A DNA stretch of 64,000 nucleotides, taken from contig CAIWAD010000158.1 of the NCBI GenBank assembly GCA_903910645.1, forward strand, positions 29,341 to 93,340, given 5' to 3'. Below, piece by piece: positions 28,238 to 35,863 of this stretch. The notes beneath the pieces are model-generated. The model did not search any database and had not been told where the DNA came from. It saw only the letters and a list, made by a program, of their open reading frames with translations. The DNA is from an uncultured bacterium (GTDB taxonomy: Bacteria; CAIWAD01). Every line of letters starts with the position of its first letter. The first letter of the stretch is position 1. Both the position numbers and the translations under genes were made by a program.

Positions 28238-31200
28238 TTCAACACCGCCACTTTCACCCGTCTGGTCCAGCTTTCCCCGCCGGAGGCTTCCAACAGGGCG
28301 AAGTAGGCGCCGGGCGCCACGCCGTTCAGCTGCCAATGCTGCTCCTGCTCACCCGCCGCGCCATGTTCCTGCTCCAGCCGCTGGGCCACATGTCCCGCTG
28401 TGTCGTAAAGGGTAATGCGCACCCGCGCCGGGGCTTCAAGGACATAATGGAAATGCGCCACCTCCGCGCAGGGGTTGGGCCACACATAGGCCGCATGTTC
28501 CTGCACGGCACGCACCGCTTCCCCATGGACAAAACCTGTGCCCGTGGGGCGTTGGCCACCATTGGCGTCGCCCCGGGGCTGGGTCCACACGGGGGCATCC
28601 AGTTCGGCCTCCCAGGCGCACAGAGTGCCGTCCGAAGCCAGGCCCAGGATCTGACCAAGCTGGGGCAGATAGAGTGGGGCATCCACGGCCCCGGCCCACA
28701 CACGGGGCCAGGTGGCGGGCGTGCTTCCTGTGGCATCCAGGGCGCTCAGGCGCTCCGGCGCCGCGGCCACCACGGCCACGCCACCTTCATTGGTGCGGGA
28801 GGCGGTGAGCGGACTTCCGTGACCAGCGTCCATGGGCAGGCGGGCCAGCGCCACGGCGGCCTGGTTGAAAATCCTGCAATCGCCGCCAGGTTCCTGCACC
28901 AGGATCTCGTAACCCTTGTCGGGGCCGAACTGGATGGGACGAATAGCCTGATTAGCCATTTCCACTTCACGAATCCCGTGGGAGCCACGGTAAAGACGGA
29001 AGCCGCCGGACCAGCGCAGCAGGGCCGTGGCCACCAGGCTATCCAGGGCGTTCTCCGGGATGCTCAAAACGGACTGGGTATCCAGGGCCAAGAGTTCGGC
29101 GCCGCTTTGCTCCACGACCTGCACTGTGCCATCCCCGAACCTTAGCCAGGATGGGTTTCCTTGACTCAACACGGCAGGCCACTGGCTGGCGTCCCGCACA
29201 TCCACCAACTGCAGAGGGCCGCCGGGCAAAACCGCGCCGGGTGCCGTGTCCAAGTCCAACAGCGTGGCAGGATCCAAGCGCCGCAGGCTGTCCCCCTCGG
29301 CCACAAAGAGCAGGGCGTTGCCCAGACCTTCATCCACCGCACGCAAGGCACGCAGGCCAAGTGGGAAATGCCGCGCCACCGCCAGATCCAGGCGCGGACC
29401 CGCGTCCGTGTCCTGGGGCAGGAACAAGGCCAGGCTGTCCCCGCGCCAGGCCAGCAGACCGGTTTGAGCCCCCACCGGCAGAGCCTGCACTTCCTTCAGC
29501 TCATCCTGCCAGGCCAGGGGCAAGGGGCTTTGGTGCCCATCCGCGCGGGGCCACAGGCCCAGGTCGCCACGATGCATCAGGCCGAAGCTGCGTCCCAGGC
29601 CATCCACCAGAACGAGCATGACGGTGCCCAGGGAATCGCTCTCATGACTCCAGCTGAAGCCCTGCAGGCGCGCCTCCGTGCGGGCAGCGACATCCAGGGG
29701 AGGACAAAGGTGGAGGCCATGGGCGGTGGGGCGCAGGTCCCAACCCAAGCGGAAGCGGCCGGCTTCCGGCCATTGGCGCTCGTCGCCACTGCCGCTGGGT
29801 CCGTTGAAGTGGTCCAGGCGCAGGCCGGTGAAAAGGCCATCATTGGTGGCGGTGGAAGGCTCCGTGTCCCAGGCAAGGCTCACATTGTTGAAGGGATAGT
29901 GACGGTTCACATAGATCCAGCCGGTGCTGGGCTGCTGCCAGGGGTCCTCAGGACCACCAAGCCCCACGGAGGAGCGTGGCGAGAACAGGCCGTAGTCCCG
30001 GCCCATGTCCTGCACGCCATCCCCCTCCTCCAGATCCACACCCCGGCGCCGGGGGTCATCATTCACGGCATTGGCGGCCACGGCCTCCGGAGTGGCGGCG
30101 CGATGGTCCACATGCCACACCAGCAGACCGCTGCCCGGCAGGTCGAAGTCCAGGTTGCCCGCTTCCACCAGCACGCCTGTGCTATCCCCCTCCACACCCA
30201 GGGTGTCTTCAAAGCTCATGGTGAAATTGCTGTGCAGGCGGGCCCAGCGGCCTTCGCGGTCTCGCGCCCAGGTCCAGTCCCTGCCCGGCGCCAGCCGGCG
30301 ACGGTATTCCACCAGATAATCTTCGTGGGCGGAAAGGGGAATGCGCAGCACGCGAGGCGCATCCGCCGGTCCATCCGGCGCGGACACCCATACACTGTCC
30401 GCCGCCTCCCGCACGCCCGTCTCATTTCCCCAACCCAGCCAGAGGCGGCTCCAGGCGTCCAGGGGAGCGGGCAGGAGACCCATGTAATTGGCACTGCCCT
30501 GGTCCATCAGGCCCCATTTGCCAATCACGCTGCGTCCCGAGGTGCTTTCATAGAGGTTGGGCAAGCCCAGTTCGTGGCCAAACTGCAGCACCAGCAGGCC
30601 CGCAAGCCCGTGGGAGAAGGTCTCGTGGTTCTCGCTCTCGGGCACCAGCAGCCCCTGGCCCACGGTCCAGCTCAAGGTGTCGCCCGGCGCCCGTAGATCA
30701 TGCAGAGTGCCTTCATGGGGAGCAGGCAAACCGTCCAGGGAAGGACCAAGCCAGGCGCTGGGCAGGTCGTGGGGCGTGTCGTCATCACCGAAATCCTGCC
30801 CCACGCCGGCGTGCATGACAATCACCGTGTCAAAGCGCCGGTTGCCCGCTCCATCAAAGAGCAGCAGTTCCTCATCGGCGTCCGCCTTGGCCAAGGCATG
30901 GCGAAAAAGTTCCGCCAACTGCTCGTCCGTGCGCTGGGCCGACTGGTTCCAGTGGTAGTGCCACATGGGATGGTCCAGCCGGTAGGCCGCCTGCAAACCC
31001 CGGGGCCAGATCTCCCAATCCAGATCCAGACTATCGCGGGAGGCCCTGCCATACCAGTGTTTCAGAAAGCGCATGTGGGAGTCCACATAGAGAGAGTCGT
31101 GAGGTAGAGGGTCCAAGGGGCCGGGCGCGGCGAAGCGGAAGGCACTTTCAAAACTTCCATCGCCGGTGGTGCTCTCCAGCGTGTCCGGCTGGAAATCCAC

Positions 31201-31338
31201 ACGCAGCACCAGGATGCGTCGAGTTTCCGCATGGGCCGCCAGGGCCACCAAGAGCAAGATTAGGGTGAAAAGCCCCCGGGCCGCGCTATGCGGCCCAGGG
31301 GCGGGGATGATGTGTGTTCCAGCTTCCCGGGTGATCAT
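28234..31338 (-). CDS. M6-peptidase-like secreted protein with a lost zinc motif and C-terminal FlgD-like domain
   Basis: 1034 residues after an N-terminal signal segment (about 20-38). The region 195-300 aligns with the M6 (immune inhibitor A) catalytic core: LGLPNLYE and GKWGLMDQGS are preserved, but the site that should read HExxH reads LQFGH (251-255), so the first His and the catalytic Glu are missing. The chain is therefore predicted to be non-peptidase. Central propeller-like or beta-rich repeats follow, then a C-terminal domain (about 955-1034) with YVWPNPCAEVAHF and RVRITLYDTAG, the FlgD/T9SS-type Ig-like tail seen on exported proteins in FCB bacteria. It lies between the PorV-like gene and the barrel peptidase, suggesting a surface partner. 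Confidence 0.75.
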   Translation of the reverse strand: MITREAGTHIIPAPGPHSAARGLFTLILLLVALAAHAETRRILVLRVDFQPDTLESTTGDGSFESAFRFAAPGPLDPLPHDSLYVDSHMRFLKHWYGRASRDSLDLDWEIWPRGLQAAYRLDHPMWHYHWNQSAQRTDEQLAELFRHALAKADADEELLLFDGAGNRRFDTVIVMHAGVGQDFGDDDTPHDLPSAWLGPSLDGLPAPHEGTLHDLRAPGDTLSWTVGQGLLVPESENHETFSHGLAGLLVLQFGHELGLPNLYESTSGRSVIGKWGLMDQGSANYMGLLPAPLDAWSRLWLGWGNETGVREAADSVWVSAPDGPADAPRVLRIPLSAHEDYLVEYRRRLAPGRDWTWARDREGRWARLHSNFTMSFEDTLGVEGDSTGVLVEAGNLDFDLPGSGLLVWHVDHRAATPEAVAANAVNDDPRRRGVDLEEGDGVQDMGRDYGLFSPRSSVGLGGPEDPWQQPSTGWIYVNRHYPFNNVSLAWDTEPSTATNDGLFTGLRLDHFNGPSGSGDERQWPEAGRFRLGWDLRPTAHGLHLCPPLDVAARTEARLQGFSWSHESDSLGTVMLVLVDGLGRSFGLMHRGDLGLWPRADGHQSPLPLAWQDELKEVQALPVGAQTGLLAWRGDSLALFLPQDTDAGPRLDLAVARHFPLGLRALRAVDEGLGNALLFVAEGDSLRRLDPATLLDLDTAPGAVLPGGPLQLVDVRDASQWPAVLSQGNPSWLRFGDGTVQVVEQSGAELLALDTQSVLSIPENALDSLVATALLRWSGGFRLYRGSHGIREVEMANQAIRPIQFGPDKGYEILVQEPGGDCRIFNQAAVALARLPMDAGHGSPLTASRTNEGGVAVVAAAPERLSALDATGSTPATWPRVWAGAVDAPLYLPQLGQILGLASDGTLCAWEAELDAPVWTQPRGDANGGQRPTGTGFVHGEAVRAVQEHAAYVWPNPCAEVAHFHYVLEAPARVRITLYDTAGHVAQRLEQEHGAAGEQEQHWQLNGVAPGAYFALLEASGGESWTRRVKVAVLK

Positions 31339-31342
31339 GGCC

Positions 31343-32560
31343 TTAGAAAGTGAAGCCCAGGGAGTAACGGATGGTTTTGTCACGGGGCGAGGGGTTGTCC
31401 TTGTCCGTGCTAAGCTCATAGCTGAAGTCCAGACTGACCATGTTCACCAGCAAGGACATGCCCAACGTGTAGGACTTGATGCTGCCGCTCATGTCATTCA
31501 GGTAGCCACCGCGCAGGCCGAAGGCCGTTTTGCCCAGGCCGCCCGCCTCGCCCTTGTACCAGTATTCCGCGCCCACATTGTAGACATAGCTCTGCAGCTC
31601 CTTCTGCAAGCCGTCGGGAGCCCAGGAGCTGAACATGGCCTTGAACACCGGATCGGTTGAGTACTCGGTCTCATATGCCAACTGGTTCGGGTTGCCATCG
31701 TCATCGAACTGCTCGGTGGTCAACTCGCCTGCATTATCCCAGTAAAGCGGCGCGTTGTTTGCATCCGTCTTTGGAGTCCGGCTGCTCAATTCCTTGTGCA
31801 CCAGCTGCTTGTTCACATCCAGCACCAGGTTCACTTCGTTGTGCTCGTCGGCGTAGGCCTGAAGGGCCGTGCCCAGCTTCAAATTGGTGGGCAGGGGATC
31901 GGCCTGGGCCTCATCGGCATAGCTGATTTCCGGACCAATATTGGCCACGTTGAAGCCCAGATTGAGGGGCATGTCCGTCATGGGCACGCGCGTGCGCCAC
32001 AACATGCCCAGATCCACGGCGAAACTGATGCCCGTGCCCGCCTCCTGCTGGCCCACTTCCACACCGCTGGCCAGATCGGAGACAATAAGCTTGCCCGTCA
32101 GACCCAGGGCCAGTTCGGGGTTCAGATTGGTGCCGTAGCTCAGACCCAGGGCGTATTCCTTGCTGGTGATCACACCCAGCACATCGCCGGCTTCGTTGGT
32201 GTGGGTCTGGTCGCCTTCATTCAAGTAGATGACGCTGGCGCCCACAGTGCCGCCCAGACTTTCCACCCGCCACGAGGCGGCGGCGAAGTCGAAAAAGATG
32301 TCGTCCAGGTTGAAGGCGGGGAGCCAGTCGCTGTGCATGATGCGCACATCGCGGCCCTCACTGAAGGCCAGTCCGGCGGGGTTCCACCAGGTGGCGCTGG
32401 CGTCGTCGGCCAGGGCCACGAAGGCCTCGCCCATGCCGGCGGGACGCGAGCCCGGGCTGATGAGCAGCCAGATCACCGCGGCTTCGGACACCGCGTGGGC
32501 CTGCTGCCAGGGAATCACCATTGCCGTCAGGACCGCCGCGCCGAGGGTGAGTCGCTTCAT
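31343..32560 (-). CDS. PorV/PorQ-type outer-membrane protein
   Basis: 405 residues from the ATG at 32560 (AGGAGGACGGA upstream). Signal peptide (about 1-23), then SPGSRPAGMGEAF and a WWNPAGLA segment, the signature of the PorV/PorQ/UPF0164 FadL-like barrel family. In Bacteroidota PorV shuttles cargo in type IX secretion, but many phyla carry homologues without the full system; no other por or spr gene is in this window. First gene of an operon whose products are nearly all exported. Confidence 0.8.
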   Translation of the reverse strand: MKRLTLGAAVLTAMVIPWQQAHAVSEAAVIWLLISPGSRPAGMGEAFVALADDASATWWNPAGLAFSEGRDVRIMHSDWLPAFNLDDIFFDFAAASWRVESLGGTVGASVIYLNEGDQTHTNEAGDVLGVITSKEYALGLSYGTNLNPELALGLTGKLIVSDLASGVEVGQQEAGTGISFAVDLGMLWRTRVPMTDMPLNLGFNVANIGPEISYADEAQADPLPTNLKLGTALQAYADEHNEVNLVLDVNKQLVHKELSSRTPKTDANNAPLYWDNAGELTTEQFDDDGNPNQLAYETEYSTDPVFKAMFSSWAPDGLQKELQSYVYNVGAEYWYKGEAGGLGKTAFGLRGGYLNDMSGSIKSYTLGMSLLVNMVSLDFSYELSTDKDNPSPRDKTIRYSLGFTF

Positions 32561-32626
32561 TCCGTCCTCCTGCTTGCTTTTATTTGCCGGCCCCAGCCGG
32601 AGACCTTGATTGTCCCCACCCGGCAT

Positions 32627-32649
32627 AAAAAAACCGGACTCGCGTCCGG
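32627..32649 (-). terminator. Rho-independent terminator
   Basis: Perfect 6-bp stem CCGGAC/GTCCGG (32634-32649, 4-base loop) followed on the minus strand by seven T. It would end transcripts coming from the endonuclease gene and insulates the PorV operon. Confidence 0.85.
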
Positions 32650-32990
32650 AAAGGACGCCATGAGGGAATTATCGTCTCCGTGTCGACCGACTTCATGCAC
32701 ACGAAACAACAATTCCGCCAGGCGTCGATAGAATTCCTTCGATTTGATCCACGCCCTCTCCATCGGCAGGGCGGATCCCTTCTTGAGACAAAAAGACCGC
32801 GCACAGCATAACACCGGTGAGATGTCCATGCAAGGGGAAAATCATTCCCATTCGAAGAAAGGGGGCGAAGACCATGGCCTTCACCCCCATCAAAAGCTTG
32901 TCCGTGTCCAAGCAGCTCTCCGGACATGGCCCTTCGGAAGACTCGCAAACGGGTCCCGAGCGCTTCGCGAAGTCGACGCCGCGCGCAATT
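32650..32990. other. Intergenic stretch with no recognised gene
   Basis: Lies between the endonuclease gene stop and the terminator at 32627-32649, so it would be the 3' untranslated region of that gene. A minus-strand frame here runs straight through the terminator and is not credible as a gene. Slightly lower GC than neighbours. No RNA family was recognised. Confidence 0.4.
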
Positions 32991-35678
32991 CTAAGGCAGG
33001 GCCACCACCCGGTAGAGGCCCAATGGTGCGCCACTGTCCGGTACCAACAAGCTGGTGCCGGTTTGGGTGGCCAGCGTGCTCCACGGCCCGTTCGTGCTGA
33101 TTGCACTCTCCACGCGATAACTGGCGGCCCCGTTCACCGCCATCCAACTGAGCAGGCGTCCACCCGTGACGGGGGCAATGGCCACCACCGGCGAAGCCGG
33201 GGCCGCCGCGCTCCAGCTCCACAGGAAGGGGATGGCGCGTGTGCCTGTGCTGGAACTTACCGTCACCGTGGCCACGCCGTCGCAAGGCCCGCCAATGGTG
33301 ATGGGAACGCTGGCAGAGGCCCCCGGCGCCAGGCTGGCCGGCCAAGTGCCCAGACTGAGGCAGGAGCTCTCATTGGTGCTGATGTTGGTGATGCCCAGAC
33401 TGCTCCCCCCGGTGTTGGTCAGCCACAAGCGGGCCGTGAGCGGGCTGCCGGCGCTGGCCACCTGGAAGGTGTCGGGCAGGCTGGCCAGGCTGGCGGCCGT
33501 GGCGGGAATATCCGCGCTGCCGGACAGGGATGCCAGGCGCAGCAACAGACCGGGCTGGTCGATGAAAGGATTGCGCTTCACCTGGATGGCGGCGATGTCA
33601 TTGTTGCGATTGATCTCCTTGGTGGACACAGGGTCGAAGCTGTGCCACGCGCGCAGCACATTTTCCTGGGCGGCCATGTCAAGGAAACCGAAAAGATTGC
33701 CGTAGCGCAGGGCGAAGTACATCACCGCCCGCGCGCAGTCACCCTTGTGCAGATCCCGGGGCTCGAAGACCGTGACGCCGGCGGCATTGGTGCCCCGGTC
33801 GGCGCCTCCAATGGGGTAACCGGAGGACGACACCACCACCTCGCCAAAGGGCAGATTGCCCCGGCTGCTGTTCACGCCACTGTCCGTGGGGAAGAGATGG
33901 TGCAGATCCGAACGCGCGTCGCCCTCTGCGCCGTAGGACTGGGGCCAGGTATGCTCCGTGTTCATCACCGTGTTGTCAGGAATGCCCGTGGTTTGCACAT
34001 CCAGGCCGGTGTAGACGCACTCCACCCAGCCGTTCACATTGTCCAGGTCGCTGAACATCTCCAAGCGGGCGGCATCGTAGCTGATCACTGTCTGATTGTT
34101 CACCAGGGAGGCCAGCGTGGTCTTCAAAGTGGTGCCGCTCTGGTTGTAGGTGGCGTCCCAGGTGGTGCCGGGATAGTCTCCGCTGGCGCTTAGTGCCAAG
34201 GCCGTGGCGCCCCAGTTTCCGCTGGCGCTGAGCCATCCCGTGTAGGCCAGGTTGTGGGGAGGCTGGATCTGCACTGTGATGCTCAAGGTCTGGCCCGCCG
34301 CCAGGGTGGCGGAGGAAGGCGTGCAGGTGAAGGGCCCGCCGTGGGTCTGGATGCGCTCCACCACCACCGGCGTCGATCCCGTGTTGGTCAGGTGGGCCGT
34401 GGCTGTGCCCGTGCCCGTGGTGAGCACGGTGCCCAGGGCCAGACTGCTTTCAGTGAAGGTGGGCGCCGTCACCGGCTGGGGGGCGGGCTGGTTGTTCACC
34501 GTGTAGGTGCCCGCCGTGCCCAGGCTGACAAGGCCCAGATTGTCCGTGGCCTCCACCTGGTATCCCACCAGGGCGCCATTGACCTGTGCAGGAACAAGGC
34601 CACTCCACACTGGCGCCGCGCCCGCTGCCATGGCCACTTGCTGTTGGGCGCCGCTGTTCACCGTGTAGAGGAGGCGCGCGGAGGCCACGCTGCCATCGTC
34701 GGTGATGGAGGCCGATACCGTGACACTCTGGCTGCTGGTGGGGCTGAAAGGACTGTGGCTGGTGCCGCTCACCACCGGGCCAAGGTTTGCCGCTGCCACT
34801 GTGAAGCTGCTTGTGGCCGAAGTGGCCGTGTTGCCCAGATTGTCCGTGGCGGTGGCGCGGTAGCTAACCTGGGCACCTCCGGCCTGGCCGGGAATGCCGC
34901 CCTGCCAGAGTGGCGCCGTGCCCGCCGTCATGGACGCGCTTTGCCAGGTGCTGCCGTTCACGCTCCATCCCACCTGCACGGAAGTCACAGATCCATTGTC
35001 CGTGGCGTTCACCGTCACCGCCACGGCCTGGCCAGCAGCGGGAATGGTGGGACTGTGGGTTAGGCCGCTGAGCACGGGCAGGCCGGGATCGGCGGCGTTG
35101 TGACTGCCGAAACTGGTGAACACATCCACCGCCAGGACGTCCCACTGGCTGTCCGTGGTGGAGCTGCCGGCGCTCAAGGTCCAATTGGTGGTGCCGTCCA
35201 GGATGGAGGATTTGCGCACCAGTGTGTGGTTGGTGGTGCCGTCCACCGTGCCTGCCACGGCCCAGCCGGTGCCGGGATCCGTGCCCAGCACGCCAATGGC
35301 GTCCACCAGCACGGGGCTGCCACTTACCATTTCGTAGAAGCCCACGAAGTCGTCGCCATTCCAGTTGGCGAAACTGCTGGATGTGGCATCGGCCACCGCC
35401 AGCAGGCTGGCATTGGCGCTGGCATGGCAAACCACGAAGACATCGCCGGGGGCAATGGTGCCGCTCAAGGTGGTGAGCGTGGCGCTGGCTCCACCATTGG
35501 ATGCCAGGCCGAAGCGGAAGTTGGCCAGATCCACCGTGGTGCCGCCACCATTGTAGATCTCCACGGCCTTGTTGAAGCTGCTGCCTTCACAGTATTCGCT
35601 GATGAAGACATTCGAGGCATGGGCCTGCGCGGCCAACAGAACAGCTGCCAGCAGAACGCGCATGGGGGAGTGGAACAC
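32991..35678 (-). CDS. Secreted LTD / Ig-like / endonuclease I protein
   Basis: 895 residues from a GTG at 35678 with GGAGG 4 bases upstream. Signal peptide 1-21; lamin-tail (LTD) domain about 22-190; two Ig-like modules about 200-395; a CARDB/Hydin-like module about 405-500; endonuclease I domain about 505-710 with EHTWPQS (575-581), DLHHL (591-595), KGDCARA (645-651) and RNPFID (702-707); another CARDB-like module about 735-815; and a C-terminal Fn3-like domain 828-895 ending LYRVVALP. The catalytic His and metal ligands of the EndA/NucM family appear intact, so an active extracellular DNase/RNase is predicted, possibly for nutrient nucleotides or biofilm DNA. Paralogue: 35864-38497. Confidence 0.88.
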   Translation of the reverse strand: MFHSPMRVLLAAVLLAAQAHASNVFISEYCEGSSFNKAVEIYNGGGTTVDLANFRFGLASNGGASATLTTLSGTIAPGDVFVVCHASANASLLAVADATSSSFANWNGDDFVGFYEMVSGSPVLVDAIGVLGTDPGTGWAVAGTVDGTTNHTLVRKSSILDGTTNWTLSAGSSTTDSQWDVLAVDVFTSFGSHNAADPGLPVLSGLTHSPTIPAAGQAVAVTVNATDNGSVTSVQVGWSVNGSTWQSASMTAGTAPLWQGGIPGQAGGAQVSYRATATDNLGNTATSATSSFTVAAANLGPVVSGTSHSPFSPTSSQSVTVSASITDDGSVASARLLYTVNSGAQQQVAMAAGAAPVWSGLVPAQVNGALVGYQVEATDNLGLVSLGTAGTYTVNNQPAPQPVTAPTFTESSLALGTVLTTGTGTATAHLTNTGSTPVVVERIQTHGGPFTCTPSSATLAAGQTLSITVQIQPPHNLAYTGWLSASGNWGATALALSASGDYPGTTWDATYNQSGTTLKTTLASLVNNQTVISYDAARLEMFSDLDNVNGWVECVYTGLDVQTTGIPDNTVMNTEHTWPQSYGAEGDARSDLHHLFPTDSGVNSSRGNLPFGEVVVSSSGYPIGGADRGTNAAGVTVFEPRDLHKGDCARAVMYFALRYGNLFGFLDMAAQENVLRAWHSFDPVSTKEINRNNDIAAIQVKRNPFIDQPGLLLRLASLSGSADIPATAASLASLPDTFQVASAGSPLTARLWLTNTGGSSLGITNISTNESSCLSLGTWPASLAPGASASVPITIGGPCDGVATVTVSSSTGTRAIPFLWSWSAAAPASPVVAIAPVTGGRLLSWMAVNGAASYRVESAISTNGPWSTLATQTGTSLLVPDSGAPLGLYRVVALP

Positions 35679-35794
35679 AAGGCCTCCAAAGGCTGAATCG
35701 TTGGACTCAGGACCAGAATCCGGCGGCGGCTTCCCTTCGCCACTGGACTCATCGGCAGGACACCACCCACAAATCAGCGGCGGCGCCCAGTGTG

Positions 35795-35821
35795 AAAAGG
35801 GCGGCCCCCAGAGGGGCCGCC
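35795..35821 (-). terminator. Rho-independent terminator after the LTD/OB gene
   Basis: Perfect 9-bp GC-rich stem (35800-35808 with 35813-35821), 4-base loop, then CTTTT on the minus strand, 42 bases past the stop of the upstream gene. Confidence 0.85.
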
Positions 35822-35863
35822 ACGCTCAATTCAAAGCTGACGCGGCATTCCGCGCCCTGGGTC

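Noticed and set aside
31343..32560. Calling a full type IX secretion system from the PorV-like protein
   Set aside because: No other component is in the window and PorV/PorQ-type proteins are found without the system.
32557..32829. A minus-strand frame of 90 codons between the PorV-like and endonuclease genes
   Set aside because: It reads through a perfect terminator hairpin with seven T and into the PorV ribosome site, so it is not a plausible gene.
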